A stretch of DNA of 64,000 nucleotides from a virus. The stretch lies in IMG/VR virus record IMGVR_UViG_3300044641_002513, positions 24,897-88,896 of that record. One strand, 5' to 3'. Shown in pieces: positions 1 through 5,389 of this stretch; the stretch's first letter is position 1; every line of letters begins with the position of its first letter. The position numbers and the translations under genes are program-made. The notes beneath the pieces were generated by a model, which worked only from the letters and a program-made list of their open reading frames with translations, ran no database searches and was not told where the DNA came from.

Positions 1-71
1 AATCTTTTTAAATAACTTGACATAACTAAGTTTTTGTGTTAATAAATGAGTAAATTATAGCTTAATGAAGT

Positions 72-94
72 AAACCCTAAATTAATTAGGGTTT
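72..94 (-). terminator. Hairpin with the stop codon of the 82-360 gene in its loop
   Basis: A perfect 9-bp stem (AAACCCTAA, 72-80, with TTAGGGTTT, 86-94) encloses a 5-nt loop at 81-85. The loop contains the TAA stop codon (82-84) of the minus-strand gene. No strong U-tract follows on the minus strand, so it may be a 3'-end stabiliser or processing site instead of a classical intrinsic terminator. Confidence 0.6.
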
Positions 95-360
95 TCTTCT
101 ACTAAGCCGTAATATGTTTCTTCTGTCCATTCTCCTGGGTTCAGGCATATACAAAAGAACACTGTATTGAATAGTTCAAATGACCAAACGCTATCATTAA
201 TAACATTAGTCTTTTGATTAATAACCTTTTTATCCATAAGATGAAAAGCCTCAAGATAATCTTGATAATATCTTTCACTAATTGCAGTGTGATTAGGAAA
301 GAATTTAGTAGCTAAACTAATAGCTGAAGTGGTTTGTTTTAAAGGTTTGATAGTTAACAT
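82..360 (-). CDS. Small hypothetical protein (92 aa)
   Basis: The product is a 92-residue soluble protein that I do not recognise. The N-terminal 25 residues are rich in Thr, Ser and Lys; the C-terminal half has aromatic and hydrophobic patches (SFELFNTVFFCICL) and ends in an acidic tail (EETYYGLVEENPN). No signal peptide or clear transmembrane helix is present. The ATG lies 4 nt after the leader TTTAAAACACAA (365-376), which is identical to that of the gene at 1969-2235. The stop codon is in a hairpin loop. Its minus-strand position among tiny genes suggests an early, host-directed role, but this is inference. Confidence 0.6.
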   Translation of the reverse strand: MLTIKPLKQTTSAISLATKFFPNHTAISERYYQDYLEAFHLMDKKVINQKTNVINDSVWSFELFNTVFFCICLNPGEWTEETYYGLVEENPN

Positions 361-364
361 ATTG

Positions 365-376
365 TTGTGTTTTAAA
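365..376 (-). promoter_or_regulatory. Conserved early-gene leader TTTAAAACACAA
   Basis: This 12-mer sits 4 nt before the start codon of the 82-360 gene. The identical 12-mer precedes the gene at 1969-2235, and one-base or few-base variants precede the genes at 509-742 and 381-467. The A-rich, SD-less character fits a Bacteroidota translation leader; a transcription signal is also possible. Confidence 0.5.
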
Positions 377-380
377 AGAT

Positions 381-467
381 TTAACTTAATTTAATTATTG
401 CAATTACTATACTAATGATAAATACTGTGTAGAAATAGAATAATCCTACTGATGCTTGTCTTTTCAT
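381..467 (-). CDS. Putative 28-aa membrane micropeptide
   Basis: The reading frame starts at ATG 465-467 and stops at TAA 381-383. The product has a basic N-terminus (MKRQ) followed by a strongly hydrophobic stretch (VGLFYFYTVFIISIVIAIIK), which reads as one transmembrane helix with a basic end. It fits exactly between its two neighbours, and its leader (TTTAAAACAAAT, 471-482) resembles those of the neighbouring minus-strand genes, which argues that it is translated. Function is unknown. Small phage membrane peptides can act in superinfection exclusion or lysis control, but nothing in the sequence settles this. Confidence 0.45.
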   Translation of the reverse strand: MKRQASVGLFYFYTVFIISIVIAIIKLS

Positions 468-500
468 ATTATTTGTTTTAAAAATTACTGATTTGGTTAA

Positions 501-526
501 GAGTGGTACTATAAACCGTACCACTC
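501..526 (-). terminator. Hairpin overlapping the stop codon of the 509-742 gene
   Basis: A perfect 9-bp stem (GAGTGGTAC, 501-509, with GTACCACTC, 518-526) encloses an 8-nt loop at 510-517. The TAG stop codon (509-511) lies at the stem-loop border. This is the same arrangement as at 72-94 and 1956-1984. Confidence 0.65.
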
Positions 527-742
527 GTCTAAACTATTGTCTTTTTCATATTCTTTGGCTACCATTTCAAAGAAATTATCTATGAAACCACAACCTTTAT
601 TAACTATTGGTGCTTTGTTAGTAGCAATCAATGTTTCATAATAGTTGATAATGTCTCTTACACTATATCTTGGAAGAATGTCACCGTCTAATAGATTAGT
701 AAATTTGTCTCTTGTTTTCTTTAATGCTTCTTCTTTTGTCAT
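509..742 (-). CDS. Small hypothetical protein (77 aa)
   Basis: I do not recognise this 77-residue protein. It has a lysine-rich, helical N-terminus (MTKEEALKKTRDKF), a central helix-like segment (SVRDIINYYETLIATNK) and a C-terminal segment with NFFEMVAKEYEKDN followed by DEWYGL. There is no membrane segment. The gene is flanked by the leader TTTAAAACATAA (746-757, 3 nt before the ATG) and a stop-overlapping hairpin, so it looks like a self-contained transcription or translation unit. Probably an early accessory protein (inference from position only). Confidence 0.6.
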   Translation of the reverse strand: MTKEEALKKTRDKFTNLLDGDILPRYSVRDIINYYETLIATNKAPIVNKGCGFIDNFFEMVAKEYEKDNSLDEWYGL

Positions 743-777
743 TGTTTATGTTTTAAAGGTTAATAACTAAAATAAAT

Positions 778-891
778 AATACACCACAGTTGTAATAGAA
801 GCATTCCCTGCTTGATTACTTCTACAAGACCTTACGTATACACAGCAGTCCGAAGGTATTACAACTGTCTAACCTAAGTTAGTGGTGTATT
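778..891. ncRNA. Structured intergenic element, multi-branched fold of about 114 nt
   Basis: The outer stem pairs AATACACCAC (778-787) with GTGGTGTATT (882-891). A second long helix pairs AGTTGTAATA (788-797) with TATTACAACT (857-866). A 5-bp hairpin (CTAAC 869-873, GTTAG 878-882) lies at the junction. Inside the long helix are two further hairpins: AAGCA/TGCTT (799-803, 809-813) and ACCTT/AAGGT (829-833, 853-857). The whole gap between the genes ending at 900 and starting at 742 is occupied by this fold. I see no tRNA, hammerhead or other named motif. The strand is not certain; the neighbours are on the minus strand. Confidence 0.55.
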
Positions 892-899
892 AATTCTGA

Positions 900-1202
900 T
901 TATTTTAATACTGGCAATTCTTCATAGTGATAACTACTGCTAGTAGTATCTCTCATAGCATGTAAATAGTTACAATAGTCTAATTCAGGATCAGAACTTA
1001 CATAACCATTATCAATACAATGTGATGTATAGTCTTCATAATTAAGAATTTCTTCTTCTATAGTAGACTCTACTATATCAGCAATTTTTTGTTTAGCAAG
1101 TTCTTCAGTGCTATAAACACCAACTATACTAGTTTCAGATTGACAATAATCATCATCTGTATCACGTATAAATGTCCAAAAAACAATGTATACTTTCTTC
1201 AT
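900..1202 (-). CDS. Hypothetical acidic phage protein (100 aa)
   Basis: The product begins with a beta-strand-like segment (KKVYIVFWTF) and then IVGVYSTEELAKQKIADIVE. This layout, a strand followed by 'G-V-(F/Y)-S-T-E-E' and a helix, is common in short phage proteins that I cannot assign to a function. The middle and C-terminus are acidic and rich in Tyr, Ser and Asp (NYEDYTSHC, SDPELDYCNYL). No membrane segment is visible. The start is ATG at 1200-1202 with an A-rich leader that lacks the TTTAAAACA motif. A structured RNA element follows the stop. Confidence 0.6.
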   Translation of the reverse strand: MKKVYIVFWTFIRDTDDDYCQSETSIVGVYSTEELAKQKIADIVESTIEEEILNYEDYTSHCIDNGYVSSDPELDYCNYLHAMRDTTSSSYHYEELPVLK

Positions 1203-1227
1203 AAGTTTAGGTTTAAGTTTATAAAAT

Positions 1228-1254
1228 AAGCAGTTTATAGTCCTGCTTAGGACT
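1228..1254 (-). promoter_or_regulatory. Two mutually exclusive short hairpins between two minus-strand genes
   Basis: AAGCAG (1228-1233) can pair with CTGCTT (1243-1248), or AGTCCT (1239-1244) can pair with AGGACT (1249-1254). The two stems share bases 1243-1248 and 1239-1244, so only one can form at a time. The site lies after the stop of the 1260-1460 gene and before the start of the 900-1202 gene. It could be a weak terminator or an attenuator-like element. Confidence 0.3.
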
Positions 1255-1259
1255 TTATC

Positions 1260-1460
1260 TTATTCTGGATTCATAAACACTTCATAAGTAGTTTCTGATA
1301 ATCTATCTACTCTATATGGTTTTTTACCATTAAGAATATTATCAGCCCACCACTTATTTTGTTCTCTTATTGACTGTCTTAGTCCAGATTCTCTAAATGA
1401 ATCCATTGATACTTTTAATAAAGCATCTTGTTGTTCTTGAGTTATTGTTATTACTTGCAT
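1260..1460 (-). CDS. Small hypothetical protein (66 aa)
   Basis: I chose the ATG at 1458-1460 (MQVITITQEQQDAL). The open frame runs 29 codons further upstream, but that part overlaps the structured element at 1521-1928. The protein is helical and soluble, with the segments ITQEQQDALLKVSMDSF and SIREQNKWWADNIL, then a basic stretch and the acidic end EVFMNPE. The leader is AT-rich (AAAAATATATTTATT). I do not recognise the family. An A/T-rich region of about 60 nt separates it from the structured element upstream. Confidence 0.5.
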   Translation of the reverse strand: MQVITITQEQQDALLKVSMDSFRESGLRQSIREQNKWWADNILNGKKPYRVDRLSETTYEVFMNPE

Positions 1461-1520
1461 AATAAATATATTTTTAAGTGAATAAATAAAGTTTCTATAA
1501 GTTAATAATCCCTCTGCACT

Positions 1521-1928
1521 CAACTTGTAGTCAGTAGCTTTTGACATTCAGGATTTTAAATCCATCAGTACTACCTTTGCTGTTTTAAACCAAAGAATAA
1601 AACCATCCTGGCCAGATATACTACAAGTTGTCTACCCTTGGGAAGTGAGAATGGTGCATTACAAAAGACTAAAAGTTGTAGAGAGAATGCATCAATATCT
1701 CTACCTTTCCAAATTTTTAAATGCATTTCTTCTAACAACCTCACATGTATCCCTACATGTTACAAAGAAAGCTTTTAGTCTTGGTGGATGGTTTTTTGTA
1801 CTCTCACAAGGTTGCAATCCTTGAAGTATGTGACACATTTGGAATGTACCTAATCGAAAAGGTATTCACATTACCTGCTTGGATGAGAGTAATTAATTAA
1901 GCCATAATATTATTAATATATATGGCTT
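1521..1928. ncRNA. Large structured non-coding element (about 400 nt)
   Basis: The 1461-1968 gap holds no convincing gene but many perfect stems: 1521-1531/1620-1630 (11 bp), 1599-1608/1786-1795 (10 bp, AAAACCATCC), 1665-1675/1772-1782 (11 bp, AAGACTAAAAG), 1678-1684/1698-1704 (7 bp), 1743-1749/1754-1760 (ACATGTA hairpin), 1799-1806/1884-1891 (8 bp, TACTCTCA) and a final hairpin 1899-1906/1921-1928 (AAGCCATA). Several are nested, so the pattern is that of one large folded RNA. The first two stems interleave and would form a pseudoknot or alternatives. It does not match RNase P, tmRNA or a group I or II intron core as I know them. Direction is unproven. Confidence 0.55.
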
Positions 1929-1955
1929 GAGTATATAAGCAAAGAACCCTAAACG

Positions 1956-1984
1956 CAAAGCGGTGGTCTTAGACCACTGCTTTG
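1956..1984 (-). terminator. 13-bp hairpin with the stop codon as its loop
   Basis: CAAAGCGGTGGTC (1956-1968) pairs with GACCACTGCTTTG (1972-1984), with one G-U type mismatch, around a 3-nt loop. The loop 1969-1971 is exactly the TAA stop codon of the minus-strand gene. This is the strongest of three stop-in-loop hairpins in the left arm. Confidence 0.7.
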
Positions 1985-2235
1985 AAGAACCCTAACTCGT
2001 TGGGTTTCACGAACTTAACTACACTTAAGTCAACTTTTGCAAGAGCTAACTGTGCTTGTTCGACTGTGATTCCTTGGTTAAGTATCATTGAGCCAAACTC
2101 GGTGATAGTCTTAATGCCTGCGAAGTCAGCAGTACGCTTGAAACATACCATAGTTCTGGTTTCTTTGTCTCCAGTTGGTGCATTGTCAACCCAAACTGGA
2201 ACTGTAATTTCGATAATTTTGTGAATTGTCATCAT
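1969..2235 (-). CDS. Small hypothetical protein (88 aa)
   Basis: The product starts with beta-strand-like IHKIIEITVPVWVDN, passes through TRTMVCFKRTADFAGIKTITEFG and ends with a helix (VEQAQLALAKVDLSVVKFV) and PNELGFFKAVV. It looks like a small alpha/beta protein; I do not recognise it. Two ATGs lie in tandem (2233-2235 and 2230-2232). The leader TTTAAAACACAA (2240-2251) is 4 nt upstream, and a 6-bp GC-rich hairpin (2254-2271) lies in the 5' untranslated region. It is the first minus-strand gene next to the divergent control region and may be among the earliest expressed (inference). Confidence 0.6.
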   Translation of the reverse strand: MMTIHKIIEITVPVWVDNAPTGDKETRTMVCFKRTADFAGIKTITEFGSMILNQGITVEQAQLALAKVDLSVVKFVKPNELGFFKAVV

Positions 2236-2239
2236 AGCT

Positions 2240-2251
2240 TTGTGTTTTAAA
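2240..2251 (-). promoter_or_regulatory. Conserved early-gene leader TTTAAAACACAA
   Basis: This is the same 12-mer as at 365-376, again 4 nt before the start codon. It lies just inside the 5' untranslated hairpin ACGGGG/CCCCGT (2254-2259, 2266-2271). Confidence 0.5.
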
Positions 2252-2302
2252 GTACGGGGTTCATTCCCCGTCCAAAAATAAGCGGGGGTCGTTGACAGTG
2301 CT

Positions 2303-2444
2303 AGTAACCACTTCTGTACGTTCTACAATAAAAAAATAATATAGTAACCACCTCTATACACTCTTAAATATTTTATATAAAAACAGTAACCACTTCTGTA
2401 TTGTCTGGGGGTATAAAAAATATACTAACCACCTCTGCATACTC
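2303..2444. repeat. Four ~40-bp repeats with core GTAACCACYTCTGYA
   Basis: The core (A)GTAACCAC(T/C)TCTGTA occurs at 2303, 2343, 2385 and 2424, a spacing of 40, 42 and 39 bp, so all copies face the same side of the helix. Each core is followed by an A-rich tail, and copies 3 and 4 share GGGGTATAAAAAA. The array lies between divergent gene blocks and is followed by an A-tract at about 2453-2484. Possible roles are iterons of a replication origin or an operator array. The cores are not palindromic and the intervening DNA is not spacer-like, so this is not a CRISPR. Confidence 0.75.
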
Positions 2445-2646
2445 AAGGGGTATAAAAAAATAAAAAATAAAAAAAAAATAAATATACTGTATTACTAAAT
2501 TTATTTTATCTAATTTTGGCCTTGTATCCATACTCTATAACACTTAAATTATACAGTATGACCACCCTCAAGTTTTTACGTAGGGGTTAGAAGTTGGATT
2601 ATACTTAGTAACGATTAACATTACATATACTAAGTGGTTTTCTCCG

Positions 2647-2831
2647 ATAGATACAAAAAAGGTTTTTATATAAGTAGATACACAGGATAACACATAGCGA
2701 TTAGTGAGCTGGTGAATTAACACAAAAGGGTTATCCTCTGGTTTTATGGGTTTGCACTTGTATCTATGAAGTTAAAAATTAAAGACTCTAAGTCGGCCCA
2801 AGGTAGGGAAACCCTTATGCCTAATTTTTAA
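2647..2831. ncRNA. Two adjacent RNA-like folds upstream of the late operon
   Basis: Fold 1 has an outer stem ATAGATACAA (2647-2656) with TTGTATCTAT (2758-2767) and an inner stem GGATAAC (2685-2691) with GTTATCC (2730-2736). Fold 2 has a 10-bp stem TTAAAAATTA (2772-2781) with TAATTTTTAA (2822-2831). That stem encloses the hairpin GACT-CTA-AGTC (2784-2794) and a GGC/GCC stem (2795-2797, 2819-2821) over GGGAAACCC (2806-2814). Fold 2 is compact enough to be a small ribozyme or a cis-regulatory RNA, but I could not match it to a named class. Confidence 0.4.
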
Positions 2832-2963
2832 TACACTCCTACACACTACAAAACAAGTCTTTAAATGTTGTTTGTTTATACGTATTATATAATACATACA
2901 AATAACGTACTCCCAAAACTATGCCTCACCAACACTACTATTGATACGCTTATTATAAATATT

Positions 2964-2999
2964 TTATAATAACTATTATTTTATTGCTAGTTATTATAA
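2964..2999. promoter_or_regulatory. Inverted repeat, candidate operator
   Basis: TTATAATAACT (2964-2974) and AGTTATTATAA (2989-2999) are perfect 11-bp inverted repeats separated by 14 bp. They end 7 bp before the promoter-like TATATTTG of the first late gene. That gene encodes a winged-helix protein, so autoregulation is a reasonable guess. Confidence 0.45.
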
Positions 3000-3005
3000 T
3001 ATTAT

Positions 3006-3013
3006 TATATTTG
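3006..3013 (+). promoter_or_regulatory. Bacteroidota-type -7 promoter element TATATTTG
   Basis: TATATTTG matches the Bacteroidota -7 consensus TAnnTTTG. It lies only 4 bp before the ATG at 3018, so the transcript would be almost leaderless. The same string with the same offset (TATATTTGC..TATG) occurs before the gene at 23067. No clear -33 TTTG is visible. Confidence 0.45.
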
Positions 3014-3017
3014 CCTT

Positions 3018-3287
3018 ATGATTTTAGTTCATCTAGATACAAATGATAGTATATTACTACTATGTAATGACAAAAGCTTTCATGCTTTATACTACATTAT
3101 TAAACAGATGGACTTAGATACTAATATTTGGTATGCTGATAAGATTAATAAGACTACTATTGCTAATAAGTTAGAAATATCTCTAGCATCACTAGAGAAA
3201 ATGATAGCTTCGTTAAAGAGAAATAATCTTATTAGACCTACATCAAGAGGTGTTTATCAGCTTACAGAATTATTAAGAGACTACTGA
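3018..3287 (+). CDS. Winged-helix DNA-binding protein, first late gene
   Basis: The 89-residue product has an N-terminal segment (LVHLDTNDSILLLC) and then a winged-helix-like core: helix, turn and recognition helix at TTIANKLEISLASLEKMIAS (about residues 49-68), then a wing with RPTSRGVYQL. Small proteins of this kind act as phage regulators or replication accessory proteins. It opens the long plus-strand operon directly behind a promoter-like element and an inverted repeat, which fits an autoregulated transcription factor. Its stop overlaps the next start (ATGA-type junction). The fold call is from pattern recognition; the exact role is inferred. Confidence 0.6.
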   Translation: MILVHLDTNDSILLLCNDKSFHALYYIIKQMDLDTNIWYADKINKTTIANKLEISLASLEKMIASLKRNNLIRPTSRGVYQLTELLRDY

Positions 3288-3478
3288 TGGTTATTGGAGA
3301 AATTAAATCAGTTCCACTAGAACAACTTCTAATTAAGGAACAAACGCTAAAACAAAAGTTTGGGTTTTATTGTAGACAGCGCAATAAGACCCTTACTTTT
3401 AGCTACTCAGTAGCAACACACGGAGAATTATTATTTACTATTAAAGTTAAATTAAATGACAACAACAGAAAGAGTTAA
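3287..3478 (+). CDS. Small hypothetical protein (63 aa)
   Basis: The gene is translationally coupled to its upstream neighbour (start A shared with the TGA stop) and overlaps the next start. The product begins with an acidic and hydrophobic segment (GEIKSVPLEQLLIKEQ), has a basic middle (CRQRNKTLTF) and a strand-like end (ELLFTIKVKLND). No domain is recognised. The overlaps on both sides support that it is translated. Confidence 0.5.
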   Translation: MVIGEIKSVPLEQLLIKEQTLKQKFGFYCRQRNKTLTFSYSVATHGELLFTIKVKLNDNNRKS

Positions 3479-3863
3479 CTTATTAAAAGAAGTATTAGCA
3501 ACTTCATTTATGTTAGCAACAGAAAAATCAACAGCAAGTGGTATTAGCTTTGCATATAAGTCTGAGTCTATAGAAGTACCTGCTACTAAAGACACACCTG
3601 AGTTTAAAGCATGGCACTTTGATATTATAGTTAAAGAGTTAGGTTATGGAGAACATACTATACAACAGTTTAGATTCCCTCGTCCTAATAATATAGATGC
3701 TAAAAATATGGAGTACCACGTATTAGTAGAAGTTATTGCTTCTCTAACACAGACTTCTTTACTTACTTATTACGAAGTAGGTAAGTTACTTAATACAGAC
3801 AAAGAACTTCAAAAAGAAATTATCCATGAAGCAACAGAAAGTAATTTCACTTCCAACAAATGA
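3456..3863 (+). CDS. Hypothetical protein (135 aa)
   Basis: An alpha/beta protein with an N-terminal helix (TERVNLLKEVLATSFMLAT), a strand-rich middle (SGISFAYKSESIEVPAT, AWHFDIIVKELGYGEHTIQQF) and a C-terminal helical region (EYHVLVEVIASLTQTSLLT). I do not recognise the family. It overlaps the genes on both sides by 20-40 nt and sits between two DNA-binding candidates, so a role in DNA metabolism or late gene control is plausible but unproven. Confidence 0.5.
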   Translation: MTTTERVNLLKEVLATSFMLATEKSTASGISFAYKSESIEVPATKDTPEFKAWHFDIIVKELGYGEHTIQQFRFPRPNNIDAKNMEYHVLVEVIASLTQTSLLTYYEVGKLLNTDKELQKEIIHEATESNFTSNK

Positions 3864-4398
3864 ATCTAAAATCTATAAACAAATTTTAGCATTTATGAAT
3901 TTTCTACTAGACCTTACTCCTCAAGAGAGAGGTGTACTAGCAGAAATCATAAGATTAGATAATGAGTATAGTATGTTGCCTAAAGACAAACGTGCTAAAT
4001 TTATCCTATCGACTGAGATTCGTAAAGAGATTAGAGACAATGTTGATTTAAAAGAAAAGCAGTTTAATGTAGTACTGTCAAGACTAAAGACTAAGACTTT
4101 TTTTGGTAAGCTTATACTTGATGATAACAACTATATACATCCAGATTTATCTTTTAAACCTGATAGTGATGGATTCAAGTTTGAAGTTAACTTTGTAATG
4201 ACTGCTGCTAAACCTAAAACTTTTACAGAGACACTAGGCCAAGAAATAGTTAACACACAAGCCCAAGCAGTAGAAGAATTTGTAATGTCTGGAACACCTG
4301 CTGAACCACCTGCTGAATATAAACACGATGCTTCTAAAGCACTTGTTATAGAAGAAGAAGATTTTGGTATAGAAATATTACCTACTACTAATGATTAA
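3826..4398 (+). CDS. Winged-helix-like DNA-binding protein (190 aa)
   Basis: Residues about 15-105 have the layout of a helical, winged-helix-like DNA-binding domain: ILAFMNFLLDLTPQERGVLAEI, a helix with TEIRKEIRDNVDL, then KEKQFNVVLSRLKTKTFFG with a strand-rich wing (GKLILDDNNYIHPDL). The C-terminal third is low-complexity and acidic (EEEDFGIEILPTTND) and may be a partner-binding tail. The pattern 'L-T-P-Q-E-R' followed by a helix-turn-helix is seen in phage and plasmid replication or regulatory proteins. The gene overlaps both neighbours and precedes an IHF-like gene, so a nucleoprotein role is likely. Confidence 0.5.
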   Translation: MKQQKVISLPTNESKIYKQILAFMNFLLDLTPQERGVLAEIIRLDNEYSMLPKDKRAKFILSTEIRKEIRDNVDLKEKQFNVVLSRLKTKTFFGKLILDDNNYIHPDLSFKPDSDGFKFEVNFVMTAAKPKTFTETLGQEIVNTQAQAVEEFVMSGTPAEPPAEYKHDASKALVIEEEDFGIEILPTTND

Positions 4399-4648
4399 CC
4401 AACAGCAAGATAATATACTTAAAGAAACAGCTAAAGACTTTGGTATAACCCAAGGTCAAGCTGAAGAAATATTTAGATTATTTTGCAACAGAGTATCAGA
4501 AGAAATAAGTTCTGATCATAAGACTGATGGATTATTTGACACTGCTAAGTTTAAAGTTATCCATATAGACAACTTTGGAAAGTTTATTCCCAATCAACGT
4601 AAAATAAGACATGCTAACTTTTGCTTAACTAAAAAATTAAAACCTTAA
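4391..4648 (+). CDS. IHF/HU-like DNA-binding protein
   Basis: This 85-residue product has the HU/IHF layout: an N-terminal helix pair (NILKETAKDFGITQGQAEEI, then FRLFCNRVSEEI), and a strand with the core KVIHIDNFGKFIPNQRKI (about residues 57-74). The core corresponds to the 'GxGxF' turn that leads into the DNA-binding arm. The arm is very short, and the protein ends in a basic tail. An IHF subunit-like gene near the terminase is a standard part of crAss-like genomes. It may bend DNA for packaging or at the origin. It overlaps its upstream neighbour by 8 nt. Confidence 0.7.
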   Translation: MINQQQDNILKETAKDFGITQGQAEEIFRLFCNRVSEEISSDHKTDGLFDTAKFKVIHIDNFGKFIPNQRKIRHANFCLTKKLKP

Positions 4649-4650
4649 CA

Positions 4651-4863
4651 ATGAATATTACACTTCCTATTTTCTCTACCAATACTACTATTGACACTAA
4701 GACAAAAGTAAATTGGGACCAAGAAGCTACTCACACAGTTACCTTCTATTCTATAGATGCTATATCTCCTTTTAAGGATACTAGCCACTCTATTATCTAC
4801 TCAGGCGGTAAAGAGTTTATATGTAAATACTCTTACGAAACACTATGGGACAAATTAAAATAA
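4651..4863 (+). CDS. Small hypothetical protein (70 aa)
   Basis: A strand-rich 70-residue protein (ITLPIFSTNTTIDTKTKVNW, HTVTFYSIDAI, HSIIYSGGKEFICKYS) with a short C-terminal helix (YETLWDKLK). It may be a small beta-barrel or SH3-like fold. I do not recognise it. It lies 2 nt after the IHF-like gene and 1 nt before the next start, so it is in the same transcript. Confidence 0.5.
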   Translation: MNITLPIFSTNTTIDTKTKVNWDQEATHTVTFYSIDAISPFKDTSHSIIYSGGKEFICKYSYETLWDKLK

Positions 4864-4864
4864 G

Positions 4865-5386
4865 ATGAAACCTCAACACGAGTTTAGTTTCTGGGATTTA
4901 AACAGAGAGTTGTTGCTTATAGAGCAATTTAACTCTTTGTACACAAAAGATACTACTAAGAATAAAGAAAAAAGTTCTAAGCTGATGTGGGCAATTTACT
5001 TTGCTTACAATCCTGAATCTAAGTTCTTTAACATTCCTGATAAACTTAGTATACTAGCTAAAGACTTGTTAAAAGAACCTAAGTTTAATTGGGAATCTTG
5101 TAAAGATGTAGTAGCTTTATACAAAAGTTCTGTATTAACTGATGCTGAACGAGCGTTAGTTACTTGGGGAGAAATTATAACAATGAGAGACGAGTCACTT
5201 AAAACTTTATACAAAGCTGCTATTCAACAAAATGATACAGATGAGTTAGTTAAGTTAGACAAAATGCTAGCTAATACTCCTAAACTATTTGAAGACTACA
5301 AAAAGATTAAGAAAGATTACGAAGAAGAAAAAGTTACTAAAAAAGGTAAACACAATAAGTCTCTAACTGAGGCTGGAGAAATTTAA
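4865..5386 (+). CDS. Helical protein upstream of the terminase; small terminase candidate
   Basis: The 173-residue product is almost wholly alpha-helical and charged. An N-terminal part with aromatic residues (FSFWDLNRELLLIEQF) precedes helices with a lysine-rich coiled-coil end (DYKKIKKDYEEEKVTKKGKH). Position two genes before the large terminase and the size suggest a small terminase subunit or another packaging factor. This is synteny-based only: I see no clear helix-turn-helix, and crAss-like small terminases are not well defined. Confidence 0.4.
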   Translation: MKPQHEFSFWDLNRELLLIEQFNSLYTKDTTKNKEKSSKLMWAIYFAYNPESKFFNIPDKLSILAKDLLKEPKFNWESCKDVVALYKSSVLTDAERALVTWGEIITMRDESLKTLYKAAIQQNDTDELVKLDKMLANTPKLFEDYKKIKKDYEEEKVTKKGKHNKSLTEAGEI

Positions 5387-5389
5387 TAC

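Larger units (their letters stand above)
2236..3017. promoter_or_regulatory. Divergent control region without genes
   Basis: About 780 bp without a plausible gene separate the minus-strand early genes from the plus-strand late genes. In order it holds a leader hairpin (2254-2271), four phased repeats (2303-2444), a long A-rich tract, ATACTGTAT and its inverted copy ATACAGTAT, two RNA-like folds (2647-2767 and 2772-2831), a perfect 14-bp palindrome GTATTATATAATAC (2882-2895), an 11-bp inverted repeat (2964-2999) and a promoter-like TATATTTG (3006-3013). It is the best candidate in the window for a replication origin and for divergent promoters. Confidence 0.6.

Noticed and set aside
1461-1547. 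N-terminal extension of the 1260-1460 gene
   Set aside because: The extension overlaps the structured element, and the ATG at 1458-1460 has the AT-rich leader expected here.
1799-1891. Possible tRNA (8-bp closing stem with three inner hairpins)
   Set aside because: No canonical T-loop next to the closing stem, no normal D-arm or anticodon loop, and the arms do not have tRNA lengths.
1982-2224. Plus-strand open frame of 80 codons
   Set aside because: It mirrors the minus-strand gene 1969-2235, which has the shared leader and terminal hairpin. The plus frame has neither.
2303-2444. Possible CRISPR array (four repeats at about 40 bp)
   Set aside because: The intervals between cores are A-rich and partly similar to each other, the cores vary, and no cas gene is near. 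The pattern fits iterons or operators better.
2772-2831. Group I intron core or twister ribozyme (GGGAAACCC and GGCCCAAGG looked similar)
   Set aside because: The other conserved core segments (P3-P7 of group I; the twister GGGAGGG pairing) are missing, and no split gene surrounds it. Kept only as an unnamed fold.
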